Assembly: GCF_000753795.1 (NCBI RefSeq)
Contig: NZ_JPEO01000016.1
Coordinates: forward strand, 1-64,000
Origin: Shewanella mangrovi
GTDB lineage: Bacteria; Pseudomonadota; Gammaproteobacteria; Enterobacterales; Shewanellaceae
Reading direction: 5' to 3'
Length of the DNA: 64,000 nucleotides
The translations under genes and the position numbers were made by a program. The notes beneath the pieces are model-generated. The model was not told where the DNA came from. It made no database searches and saw nothing but the letters and a program-made list of their open reading frames with translations. The first letter of the stretch is position 1, and each line of letters starts with the position of its first letter. This document shows, in pieces, positions 17,872 to 28,299 of the stretch.

Positions 17872-18408
17872 TCAATACCTTATAAATCTAGCAATTGGCG
17901 TTCTTGCGGTCTGATAATCAGCATATGTTAGCTGCATGTAGATCAAATCATCTCGAATTTCTGACACTTGATAGCCTGATTTCAGGTGAAAGCGCAAAGA
18001 AGCTGGGTTGCTTGCATAGACTTTGCCATGCAACAAATTCAATTTGAGCACTTCAAAAGCAACATCATTCAAAGCAAAGGCGACACAAAACGGCACGATG
18101 TTGTTGCGATAGCGTTCTGGATAGATGTACATGCCGGGTGCGGCGCAGCCCTGTTCCAGCGAGATATCCACTAACGATGCTACGCCAATCGGTTCATCTT
18201 TAAACCACGCCACCCAATAGGCTCGACTGCGATCACATTGTAAGCGGGCAAACCACTGCTGTTGTTCCTCGGCAGTGATGTAGTGCTTATCCAGCATCTG
18301 GGTGGCAATCACCGGATCGTTACGCCAACCACGTACGGTTTCTAACATCTCATCCGTCAGCGGCTTAAGTGTCACGCCGTAACGCGTAAAACTTGCCGGC
18401 CAACTCAT
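17872..18408 (-). CDS. pseH: UDP-4-amino-4,6-dideoxy-N-acetyl-beta-L-altrosamine N-acetyltransferase
   Basis: PseH is the GNAT enzyme that acetylates the C4 amine in the pseudaminic acid pathway, using acetyl-CoA. The 178-residue product has 'R-G-W-R-N-D-P-V-I' near the start, 'G-V-A-S-L-V-D-I', 'P-E-R-Y-R' (acetyl-CoA loop) and 'L-H-G-K-V-Y-A-S-N-P-A-S-L-R-F' late, all typical of PseH. The ATG at 18408 overlaps the pseI stop by 4 bases; a GTG 12 bases earlier is less likely. It lies between pseI and the SDR gene. Confidence 0.88.
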   Translation of the reverse strand: MSWPASFTRYGVTLKPLTDEMLETVRGWRNDPVIATQMLDKHYITAEEQQQWFARLQCDRSRAYWVAWFKDEPIGVASLVDISLEQGCAAPGMYIYPERYRNNIVPFCVAFALNDVAFEVLKLNLLHGKVYASNPASLRFHLKSGYQVSEIRDDLIYMQLTYADYQTARTPIARFIRY

Positions 18409-19457
18409 ATCAATTCCCACTGCATCGGCGTACCGGCAGACACATTTTGGTTGACGGTTTTACCTAACAACTGCGGCAAAAATTTTGGTGCGAGACCCAA
18501 TCCGGGCCGCACTGAACGCAGATTATCGACAGTGAGGACATCACCCGCTTTTAAATCTTGGCTGATGTATAGCGAACGGCGGAACTTACGTGAATCGAGC
18601 TCTTTGGCGGTACAGCCATAACGAACGTGCCCGACTGCGATACGGGCACGATTGCATTCAGTGACTAATGCACTGAACTCTTCCGGTTGCAGTGAAAATG
18701 CACTATCTACGCCACCTGCCGCTCGGTCTAACACAAAGTGTTTTTCAATCACGCTGGCACCCAGCGTCACCGCTGCGACAGCAACACCGATGCCTGCGGT
18801 GTGATCAGACAATCCCACTTGGCAATCAAATAACTGCTTGAGATGCGGAATGGTCATCAAGTTGGCATCAACTGGGTCAGCAGGATAATGACTGGTGCAT
18901 TTAAGCAGGATTAAGTCCTGACAACCGTTATCTCTCAGTACCTGCACACTCTCAGCCAACTCGGCGACATCCGCCATCCCAGTTGACATAATGACCGGCT
19001 TGCCAGTGCGGGCAACCGCGCGCAGCAGACCGTGATCGATATTTTCAAACGAGGCAATTTTGTAGCACGGTACCTGCAACGACTCTAAAAATTCGACGGC
19101 AGTTTCATCAAATGGGGTACTAAATGCCAATAAGCCTAAGGACGCGGCATACTCAAATAACGCTTGGTGCCATTCCCACGGCGTCATCGCTTCGCCATAC
19201 AGCTGGTACAGTGTTTTGCCTTGCCACAGATTATCGGCATCAGTGATGAGAAATTCATCCCGAGCAACATTGAGTGTAATGGTATCAGGCGTATAAGTTT
19301 GCAACTTAATCGCTTGCACACCGGTACTCGCCGCCGCTTTAATCATTGCCTTGGCGGTATCGAGTGATTGATGATGATTGCCGGATAGCTCGGCGATAAT
19401 CATTGGTGGATGTCCGCCACCAATCGGTATATCGCCAATGGTGATATTGTTTGTCAT
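18405..19457 (-). CDS. pseI: Pseudaminic acid synthase
   Basis: PseI condenses 2,4-diacetamido-2,4,6-trideoxy-L-altrose with phosphoenolpyruvate to form pseudaminic acid. The 350-residue protein has the NeuB TIM-barrel start 'I-I-A-E-L-S-G-N-H-H', the 'I-K-L-Q-T-Y' strand, 'F-S-T-P-F-D', 'S-T-G-M-A', 'L-K-C-T-S-H-Y-P' and 'G-L-S-D-H-T'. It ends with a SAF (antifreeze-like) domain from about residue 290 ('R-R-S-L-Y', 'D-N-L-R-S-V-R-P-G'). The 'S-G-N-H' and 'C-T-S-x-Y-P' signatures suit pseudaminate rather than sialate synthases. Coupled by ATGA overlaps to both pseG and pseH. Confidence 0.93.
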   Translation of the reverse strand: MTNNITIGDIPIGGGHPPMIIAELSGNHHQSLDTAKAMIKAAASTGVQAIKLQTYTPDTITLNVARDEFLITDADNLWQGKTLYQLYGEAMTPWEWHQALFEYAASLGLLAFSTPFDETAVEFLESLQVPCYKIASFENIDHGLLRAVARTGKPVIMSTGMADVAELAESVQVLRDNGCQDLILLKCTSHYPADPVDANLMTIPHLKQLFDCQVGLSDHTAGIGVAVAAVTLGASVIEKHFVLDRAAGGVDSAFSLQPEEFSALVTECNRARIAVGHVRYGCTAKELDSRKFRRSLYISQDLKAGDVLTVDNLRSVRPGLGLAPKFLPQLLGKTVNQNVSAGTPMQWELI

Positions 19458-20479
19458 GTTCCATATCCTACCGTTTCATATATGGCATCTATCACAGAAG
19501 AGCTGCCAGCGACAGCGGGCATAATTTTGCGCGCGTTAGCTGCCAGTATCGATAACTCTTGAGGTGCATTAAAAGCAGTTGCCAAAGCAGCTTTGATATC
19601 TGCTGTCGATATAGTGTCATCTCCCAACCAGCGACAAGCACCGAGCTCAGCCAAATAAGCAGTGGTAGCACGCTGATTTTCAGCAACTGTGATAACGAAA
19701 GAGGGGACGCCCATAAACGCTCTCTCCCAATGTGTTCCTCCGCCCGCGCCGAGCGACAAACTGGCGCGAGCCATTAACCGTGCCATATAGGAACAATTTA
19801 TATGCCAAGAAATTCGAGGAATATTAGCAAATTCAAGCGATAGCTCACTAATCCAAGGGTTTGCGGCACCTAGGACCACATCGATGGCCGGAGCTAACTC
19901 GCCAAGTTCCTGAGCAGCCAACAATGCCCGACGAGTGAGATTTTTTTCATCTGCACCGCCAAAAAACACCAACAAACGATCTCTTTGACGAGCGGGCTCC
20001 TGATAAAACTCTTGCCTAAGCAGCACAAAACGTGGCCCCAGCAAACATCTGCAGCTAACCGGAACTAAATGCTTGTAGCGCTGCTGCATATCAGGCAAAA
20101 AATTCTGATCCAACAGTAAATCACAGTCGTGTGTACGATCGGCTAAATCGTCTATGACCATAACACGCTGACATTTCTGCCTCATCGTGCGGCAAAAACT
20201 TGCTCCAAGTTGATAGTGGTCGACGATCAGTAATTCGACGTCATCGGTTAACAAATCCAGACATCTTTTCGCCTGCAAGGTTTCATCTGCCAATGACTCT
20301 AGCAGCATATGCAACTGAAACCCTTGATGACGAATAGTTGCCGCTAGTGCGGACTCCAATTGATTACAGATAAAAGTAATCTGATTGTCTGCAGATAACG
20401 CTTTGGCTAGCGCCAAACAACGCATCAAATGCCCAGTACCGATACTTGTTGAAGCGTCGGCTCGAATAACAACCTTCAT
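19454..20479 (-). CDS. pseG: UDP-2,4-diacetamido-2,4,6-trideoxy-beta-L-altropyranose hydrolase
   Basis: PseG removes UDP from the altrose intermediate by C-O bond cleavage. The 341-residue GT-B-fold protein begins with 'V-I-R-A-D-A-S-T-S-I-G-T-G-H-L-M-R-C-L', in which His17 matches the catalytic base of PseG. It later shows 'L-S-L-G-A-G-G-G-T-H-W-E-R' for uridine binding. Size is a little larger than Campylobacter PseG. It overlaps both neighbours by 4 bases. Confidence 0.92.
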   Translation of the reverse strand: MKVVIRADASTSIGTGHLMRCLALAKALSADNQITFICNQLESALAATIRHQGFQLHMLLESLADETLQAKRCLDLLTDDVELLIVDHYQLGASFCRTMRQKCQRVMVIDDLADRTHDCDLLLDQNFLPDMQQRYKHLVPVSCRCLLGPRFVLLRQEFYQEPARQRDRLLVFFGGADEKNLTRRALLAAQELGELAPAIDVVLGAANPWISELSLEFANIPRISWHINCSYMARLMARASLSLGAGGGTHWERAFMGVPSFVITVAENQRATTAYLAELGACRWLGDDTISTADIKAALATAFNAPQELSILAANARKIMPAVAGSSSVIDAIYETVGYGT

Positions 20480-21203
20480 GCACTTTCCTGCTGCAATAGG
20501 CGATACAACAACTCAGCTCGTCGCCAATCCGCTTCGGTATCAATATCTGCAACTAAATAATCCGGTAACAAGTGCATGCGAGAACGTGGGCCAAATACCG
20601 CCGGCTGAGGCGCTAAAAAAGCGTTCGTCATCCCCCAGTAAAATTGACCAGCGTCATGATAGGTTTTGACTAAGTCTTGTGAACGTTTACCAATACTCTC
20701 AGGATCAAACGGAACAACGCCGCCATGTGAGTCTGTTAGTAGTGCACGTTGAATTGGAAACGAAAATTCACAGGCGGAAAACACGAAATCAACTGTATCA
20801 TCAGCAAGTAACGTAGCTTTCGCTTGCCGTAACATCTCTGCGGACATTAAGGGAGCGGTGGCATAAATACAGCAACAAGAGGTCGGATTGGCCCCTAACT
20901 CACTAAGTGCTTGCAAAGCATGCTGCACAATAGGAGTCGTCCCAATAAAATCATCAGCCAACGCTTTGGGACGACGAAATGGCACTAACGCACCATATTG
21001 CTCTGCCACAGCGGCAATTTCATCGCTTTCGGTTGATACTACGATTGCATCAAAACAGTTACTTTTCATTGCAGTGTTGATCGAGTGTGCGATCAAAGGA
21101 ATATTATCGAATAAACGGATATTTTTATGTTTGATTCGCTTACTTCCCCCGCGTGCCGGAATAATTGCGACACAGGAGCAGTGCGTTAAATCAACAGCAG
21201 CCG

Positions 21204-21207
<4 letters not shown>
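20476..21207 (-). CDS. pseF: Pseudaminic acid cytidylyltransferase
   Basis: PseF couples pseudaminic acid to CTP, giving CMP-pseudaminic acid, the donor for transfer. It is a 243-residue NeuA-like protein with 'I-I-P-A-R-G-G-S-K-R-I' (nucleotide loop), 'V-S-T-E-S-D-E-I', 'A-T-A-P-L-M' and the downstream metal-binding 'D-I-D-T-E-A-D-W'. The set pseB-C-F-G-I-H around it separates this enzyme from sialic or legionaminic cytidylyltransferases. It starts inside the pseC stop codon. Confidence 0.92.
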
Positions 21208-23374
<2,167 letters not shown>

Positions 23375-23402
23375 TTACACGGCGATGACAACTGCAGTTA
23401 GC

Positions 23403-23431
23403 ATATTATTATCAGAGACCATTGGATGTAA
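23403..23431 (-). promoter_or_regulatory. Candidate sigma-70 promoter of the pse operon
   Basis: On the minus strand, TTACAT (23426-23431) and TAATAT (23403-23408) are spaced by 17 bases, about 45 bases upstream of the pseB ATG. The -35 element overlaps an inverted repeat. No sigma-54 or sigma-28 element fits better here. Confidence 0.45.
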
Positions 23432-23450
23432 TCGTTAGTTGGACATCCAA
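23422..23450. promoter_or_regulatory. Inverted repeat over the pse promoter -35
   Basis: TTGGATGT (23422-23429) is perfectly repeated in inverse at 23443-23450 (ACATCCAA), with 13 bases between. The centre-to-centre distance of about two helical turns suits a dimeric regulator. The binding protein is unknown. Confidence 0.4.
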
Positions 23451-23894
23451 AAAGCATTTAAGATTACTTAGTAATGAGCATACGTGAAAAATATCACTTA
23501 AGGCTCATCAAGTTACAGACCTAGGTTCGAAAATACACCACTAAACGGAATCCGTTAACAAATATTGGGTTGTATAACGACAACACGCTAATTTCTCGTT
23601 CGCTGAGTAACGTGTCTAAACAATATCGGCTGTTTTAACTGCCACAGTACCAGATTGGCGCATACTGATGCGAGGTTGCAACATCCCATGCGGCAAAACA
23701 TCTCAGAATATTGAAATCGACCATTTTAATGAAAATAATTCATTAATGCATTGAAATAATCATAACAATCTTTCAGTGAAACTGCGTTAGCCTAGCCAAC
23801 ACTTGGCCTAAGCTTACATCATGTTCAGTTCGGTAAGCATTTGGCGATGAACTTATCATCACGATGAGATTCCAAATAGTTACGCGTTTTAGGG

Positions 23895-23919
23895 TATGGA
23901 TAGCAAGGTTATATCCATA
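23895..23919. promoter_or_regulatory. Inverted repeat before the aldo/keto reductase
   Basis: TATGGATA at 23895-23902 and TATCCATA at 23912-23919 form a perfect 8-base inverted repeat with a 9-base spacer, just before the AACGGAGG ribosome site. It could be an operator or a leader hairpin. Confidence 0.4.
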
Positions 23920-23948
23920 TTCAATCATCCTAACGGAGGTATTCCACT

Positions 23949-24818
23949 ATGGAATATGCAGTATTAAGTAACAACCTCAAAATGCCTATGGAAGGCTTCG
24001 GTGTCTTTCAAGTCACCGATAAAGAAGAATGCAAACAATCAGTACTGGCAGCAATTCGCACCGGATACCGCCTGATCGATACTGCGGCAGTTTATGGTAA
24101 TGAAGATGCTGTTGGTGACGCGGTACGCGAAGCAATTGCAGAAGGGTTGTGTACCCGTGAAGAGCTGTTTATCACCTCAAAACTGTGGGTGCAGGATATG
24201 GCCAACTACGACATGGCCGAAGCAGCAATTGATGCCTCACTGAAGAAATCTGGGCTGGAATACTTTGACCTGTACCTGTTACACCAAGCTATGAAAGACT
24301 ACTTCAGTGCTTGGCGTGCCTTGGAAGATGCGTATGAAGCGGGCAAATTGAAAGCCATTGGTGTTTCAAACTTCTACGCTCACGTGCTGACAAACTTCTG
24401 TGAAACTGTGCGTATCAAGCCAATGGTTAACCAAGTTGAACTACACCCATACTTTGCGCAACCCCAAGCGCTGGAAACCATGAAACACTATAATGTGCAG
24501 CCAGAAGCATGGGCGCCATTAGGTGGTGGTCGTTATCAGCCATTTGAAGATGAGATGCTACAAGGCATCGCCGCAGCACACAGTAAGTCAATCGCTCAAG
24601 TAATTCTGCGTTGGAACGTGCAACGTGGTGTGACCGTGATCCCTAAATCCACCAAGCAAGCCCGTATCGAAGAAAACTTCGACATTTGGGATTTCACCCT
24701 AAGCGATGCTGAAATGGAGCAAATCAGCTCACTGGATCTTGGTTATGTTGGCCCCGCCATCAAACATTTTGATCCTCAGTTTGTTCGTGGCTGCAACAAC
24801 GTCAAAATCCACGATTAG
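23949..24818 (+). CDS. Aldo/keto reductase
   Basis: A 289-residue NADPH-dependent aldo/keto reductase that reduces aldehydes or ketones in the cytoplasm. The catalytic tetrad is in place: Asp44 and Tyr49 ('D-T-A-A-V-Y-G-N-E'), Lys78 ('T-S-K-L-W') and His112 ('L-L-H-Q-A'). The cofactor loop 'V-I-P-K-S-T' lies near residue 230. It resembles the 2,5-diketo-gluconate reductase/AKR5 branch. A strong GGAGG site precedes the ATG. It stands alone between a divergent pse operon and a shared terminator; substrate unknown. Confidence 0.88.
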   Translation: MEYAVLSNNLKMPMEGFGVFQVTDKEECKQSVLAAIRTGYRLIDTAAVYGNEDAVGDAVREAIAEGLCTREELFITSKLWVQDMANYDMAEAAIDASLKKSGLEYFDLYLLHQAMKDYFSAWRALEDAYEAGKLKAIGVSNFYAHVLTNFCETVRIKPMVNQVELHPYFAQPQALETMKHYNVQPEAWAPLGGGRYQPFEDEMLQGIAAAHSKSIAQVILRWNVQRGVTVIPKSTKQARIEENFDIWDFTLSDAEMEQISSLDLGYVGPAIKHFDPQFVRGCNNVKIHD

Positions 24819-24905
24819 TGCACATCAGGCAGATGCGGTTTACTCGCTAGCGCTATGTCGGTCGAATTAAGCCTAATGCCCAACGTACATTAATGGTTAT
24901 CTATC

Positions 24906-24935
24906 AAAAAAGCGGCGATAACTCGCCGCTTTTTT
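24906..24935. terminator. Bidirectional terminator between the reductase and chemoreceptor genes
   Basis: The stem at 24906-24917 pairs with 24924-24935 around a 6-base loop. A and T tracts flank the GC-rich core AGCGGCG/CGCCGCT, so it serves both convergent genes. Confidence 0.85.
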
Positions 24936-24951
24936 GCATCAACGCTGACGA

Positions 24952-26523
24952 TTACAACTTACGACAGATGCTTTGAAGCCAAAATTGCTCTGATAACACA
25001 CTGCTCTTCACAGCGAGACGACTCACCTGCTCACTGCGTCTTTCGGCGAGTCCGGTTTGCTCGGCACTTTCTACCGCTAAATCGCTTACAGTATGAATTG
25101 CTCGATTAATCTCTTCTGCGACGATCAACTGCTGCTGCACTGCCGCCGCATTCGCTTCCGTCATTTCGCCTAAACGATGATTTGAATGTTTAAGCGATTC
25201 AAATACCTGATTTGCTTCTTCAGCAAGCTCAACAGATCTTTTGGCATCAGCTTCGCTGGCTTGCATTTTTTGACTCGCATCTTTGGTTGTACTTTGGAAG
25301 TTCGCAATAATCTGTTCAATCCGGCCGGTGGACTCACTGGTGCGGCAGGAAAGACTACGCACTTCATCCGCCACCACCGCAAATCCCCGGCCCGCTTCTC
25401 CAGCACGCGCAGCTTCAATGGCGGCGTTCAGTGCTAACAAGTTAGTTTGATCAGCAATATTACGGATCACTTCCAACACTTCACTGATGGCTTTGCTGTC
25501 TTGTTGCAAGTCGTCGACCACGGTCGAAAACTCGACAACTCGCTGATTAAGTAAATCGATAGACGACATTACCTTTCTTAGGCTTTCATGCCCCAAGGAT
25601 GTCGCCTGCATGCTTGATTGCATTTCCGTCAACGCGAGTTGCAAATTGCCACTGACTTCGTTAAAACTCGCGGTCATTTCTGACATTGCCGTGCCAGCTT
25701 GGCCGGTCTGTGCCTGTTGGTTTTCAGCTCTCGTGGTATTTTCACGCAAAGCGTTTAATAGCTCTTCACTACGGCCTGTAATCGCACTACTGGAGTCAGC
25801 CATGCGACCAATAACGCCACCAGTCTCCGCAGACAGATAATTTAACACCAAGCTAAGCTGCCCTAACTCATCCTGTCTGCCGGTATAAACTGCACGCGCC
25901 AGCGGATCGTCCACAATCTCACGCGTTCCATTTACCAACTTAAAAAATGGCGCCAATAACCACTGACTCGCCGCCAACCAGAAAAGCGCACTCACAACAC
26001 CTAACCAAGGTGAGAAAAATGTCGCTGCGAACGTTAACAGCACACAGGCTAAGCCAACAAACTGCAGTGCCCGGGCAAACCCCAGAACAGGCTTACGCAA
26101 CTCAGCAGGTTTGCGACCTTGATTGATTTGTTGATAGATTTTACTGGCAGTATCAATCTGCTCTCGTGTAGCGCTGTGACGAACCGACTGAAACTCATGA
26201 ATTTCACCATTTTCCATTACTGGACTCGCATAAGCGTTCACCCAATAGTGGTCGCCGTTACGGCTACGGTTTTTCACAATCCCCATCCATGGTTTGCCGG
26301 CCTTTAATCGTTTCCATAGCATTTCAAATGCCAGCGGCGGCATATCTGGATGACGAACAATATTGTGCGGCTGACCTTTGATTTCGTCTTGACTGAATTC
26401 GCTGACGTCACAAAACGCCTTGTTGGCGTATTTGAGGTTGCCGCGAAGATCGGTAGTGGTAAGCAAGATGTCCTTATCAGATAGTACTCGCTCCCTTTGA
26501 GTTACAGGTTGATTTAAACGCAT
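24952..26523 (-). CDS. PAS-containing methyl-accepting chemotaxis protein, Aer-like
   Basis: A 523-residue chemoreceptor. The N-terminal PAS domain (about 20-115) has 'Y-A-N-K-A-F-C', '[13 protein letters not shown]' and 'W-M-G-I-V-K-N-R-x-x-N-G-D-H-Y-W-V', close to the FAD-binding PAS of Aer. A hydrophobic pair of helices (about 150-190) inserts it in the membrane without a periplasmic domain. The cytoplasmic tail has the hairpin tip '[16 protein letters not shown]' around 360-375, which contacts CheA/CheW. It probably senses redox state or oxygen. Alone in its transcription unit. Confidence 0.88.
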   Translation of the reverse strand: MRLNQPVTQRERVLSDKDILLTTTDLRGNLKYANKAFCDVSEFSQDEIKGQPHNIVRHPDMPPLAFEMLWKRLKAGKPWMGIVKNRSRNGDHYWVNAYASPVMENGEIHEFQSVRHSATREQIDTASKIYQQINQGRKPAELRKPVLGFARALQFVGLACVLLTFAATFFSPWLGVVSALFWLAASQWLLAPFFKLVNGTREIVDDPLARAVYTGRQDELGQLSLVLNYLSAETGGVIGRMADSSSAITGRSEELLNALRENTTRAENQQAQTGQAGTAMSEMTASFNEVSGNLQLALTEMQSSMQATSLGHESLRKVMSSIDLLNQRVVEFSTVVDDLQQDSKAISEVLEVIRNIADQTNLLALNAAIEAARAGEAGRGFAVVADEVRSLSCRTSESTGRIEQIIANFQSTTKDASQKMQASEADAKRSVELAEEANQVFESLKHSNHRLGEMTEANAAAVQQQLIVAEEINRAIHTVSDLAVESAEQTGLAERRSEQVSRLAVKSSVLSEQFWLQSICRKL

Positions 26524-26978
26524 GAAAGCTTGCTCTCTGAGTCCAGTTGTTAATGCACGGCCAATCTAGTCTGACCAGTAAAAAGTTACAAAAGCCGGGT
26601 AAGATACGGATAAAACTTAGCTAACTCAAGCCAAACTGCATGGTTTTTTTTCGATTAAGAATTCTACAAATTTAGATGGATGAATTTTCCGTTTGCAGGC
26701 CTATAGTTGCGGCAAAATTTGCCAATATCGCGTTTTAGAGTTCAGTCATTATTAAGGTCAAATTAAGTCTTGCGCATAGAGAACGAGCGGATTTGTAACG
26801 GTTTTACGCAAGCCCAAGCAGTCATTTGATGACCCATATCGTCCAGTATCATTACCATCAATTACGTCAACTGATTCGCGCTCTCCTATTCACCACAATT
26901 TATAGCAGGCGCTTAAAGTTGGTCGTCGAGCTGTAACTCTATATAATTGCGCCATTACCTTGTTTTGGGAGTGTTAGT
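26524..26978. other. Divergent intergenic region
   Basis: No coding sequence is supported between the chemoreceptor and the DUF2947-like gene. A good promoter for the rightward gene lies near its end (26919-26947). I see no clear sigma-28 site for the leftward chemoreceptor. Confidence 0.55.
26919..26947 (+). promoter_or_regulatory. Sigma-70 promoter of the DUF2947-like gene
   Basis: TTGGTC (26919-26924) and a perfect TATAAT (26942-26947) are separated by 17 bases, about 30 bases upstream of the TTG start. Confidence 0.6.
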
Positions 26979-27458
26979 TTGTCGCTTACGTACCAACCAT
27001 TAGAGCAATACCGCCGCCGTTGGATGTTCAATCACCATGAATTACCCGTCTCTGAAGCGGACGCACTACAAATTAAGCCACTGACACAAAAGTCAGCAAT
27101 GGACCTGTGGAATCGTTTAGTAAGCAACAAAAGTGTCTCACCAGAAGAGTTCGCCAAAGGCGACTGGCCTACCCGTACAAGCACATGGCATCAATCCGAT
27201 GAGTGGCAAGCTGCGTGGGACAGCGATGACCAAGCTTTGCCCGAATTGATTGCACAATTTATCGAGTGGCCAGAAGATGCAAAAGTATTTTTCTGCTATG
27301 AAAAATATGACGTTATTGAAACGACTTGGGGATGTTTCAAACGAAATTGGAAGTGTTTTTTATTTAATGACAACGAACCGCTCTTTATTAGTAGTCAGCA
27401 CCGTCAAGCAGTTTGGTTTCATCAAGATGGTAGCTGTGATATCGGCTTACGCGGTTGA
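26979..27458 (+). CDS. DUF2947-like protein of unknown function (TTG start)
   Basis: A 159-residue soluble protein without signal or membrane segment. It is rich in tryptophan (for example 'D-L-W-N-R-L-V-S', 'E-W-Q-A-A-W-D', 'I-E-T-T-W-G-C-F-K-R-N-W-K'). The pattern fits what I remember of the DUF2947 family found in Shewanella and Vibrio, but I could not check it. No function is known. The start is TTG with GGGAG 7 bases upstream. The next gene follows after about 20 bases and may share the transcript. Confidence 0.7.
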   Translation: MSLTYQPLEQYRRRWMFNHHELPVSEADALQIKPLTQKSAMDLWNRLVSNKSVSPEEFAKGDWPTRTSTWHQSDEWQAAWDSDDQALPELIAQFIEWPEDAKVFFCYEKYDVIETTWGCFKRNWKCFLFNDNEPLFISSQHRQAVWFHQDGSCDIGLRG

Positions 27459-27479
27459 TTAATCACAACGAGAACTTAT

Positions 27480-28046
27480 ATGAAAAAAATCATTTTATGT
27501 TGCCTCTTCATGTTTTGTAGCCAATCATTTTCAGCCTTGGCTCGAGAAGTTGCTGATACCGATGTTGCTGAACATCTGCAGCTAGACGGAATGCCAGCAC
27601 TAGCGCTCAATGGTGCCGGTGTACGTAGCAAATTTTTTATGGATCTTTATGTTGGCAGCCTTTATATCAGCGATAAGACCTCATCGGTGGAGCAAGTACT
27701 CAATGCTCCTTACGCTGCAATCAATCTCACCATTTTATCAGGACTCATCACCTCAGAAAAAATGGAAGATGCCATTCGTGAAGGCTTTGATGATGCGACT
27801 AAAGGCAATATCCAACCCATCAGCAGTGAAATAGAACAGTTTATTAGCTTGTTTAAGGCCGAAATTAAGGTCGGTGACCAGTTTTTGTTGGTCTTTGCTA
27901 AGGATAAAGGGGTTACGGCCTATAAGAATGGTGCCCTGCAAGCAACTGTCGGTAATGAGCAATTCAGAACCGCGTTACTCAAAATTTGGTTGGGTGATAA
28001 ACCGGCGCAAAAAAGCCTCAAAAAAGCGATGTTAGCCGCAAAATAG
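27480..28046 (+). CDS. Exported chalcone-isomerase-fold protein
   Basis: A 188-residue protein with a Sec signal (about 1-21) and the bacterial chalcone-isomerase-like fold: 'L-A-L-N-G-A-G-V-R-S-K-F-F-M-D-L-Y-V-G-S-L-Y' is the family's best-known block. Plant chalcone isomerases act in flavonoid synthesis, but bacterial members of this kind mostly lack a known substrate and may bind fatty acids or hydrophobic ligands. The block with Arg is present. Periplasmic location is expected. Co-directional with the preceding gene. Confidence 0.82.
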   Translation: MKKIILCCLFMFCSQSFSALAREVADTDVAEHLQLDGMPALALNGAGVRSKFFMDLYVGSLYISDKTSSVEQVLNAPYAAINLTILSGLITSEKMEDAIREGFDDATKGNIQPISSEIEQFISLFKAEIKVGDQFLLVFAKDKGVTAYKNGALQATVGNEQFRTALLKIWLGDKPAQKSLKKAMLAAK

Positions 28047-28165
28047 TTCTACATTGGCGACTCAACTGCACCCGAGTTGAGTCGCAGCTTACTTCTCTCC
28101 TTGTTTCCTCAAAACGCACTCCTCAATCGAAAATCCTGTTTTAGTTATTTCTCAAGGATTTGAAC

Positions 28166-28192
28166 TAACAAAACCTTTTCATCGGTCGATAC
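28166..28192 (+). promoter_or_regulatory. Possible sigma-28 promoter of the Cache chemoreceptor
   Basis: TAAC (28166-28169), 15 bases, then GTCGATAC (28185-28192), compared with the FliA consensus TAAA-N15-GCCGATAA. Three of four and six of eight positions agree. A TATAAT at 28197-28202 is a competing sigma-70 element. Confidence 0.3.
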
Positions 28193-28299
28193 AGTCTATA
28201 ATCATCAAACGCAAAACCTGAGTAATGAAGTCTATCTGGGAGGTGGTATTGGGGGCCCAGTGCGACGAAAACTAATCTACTGATAATAAGAGAAAAGAC

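Noticed and set aside
23640-23680. A sigma-54 promoter for the pse operon or the reductase near TGGCGC and TTGCA
   Set aside because: The spacing between the GG and GC dinucleotides is 11 bases or more, not the required 10, and its position fits neither gene well.
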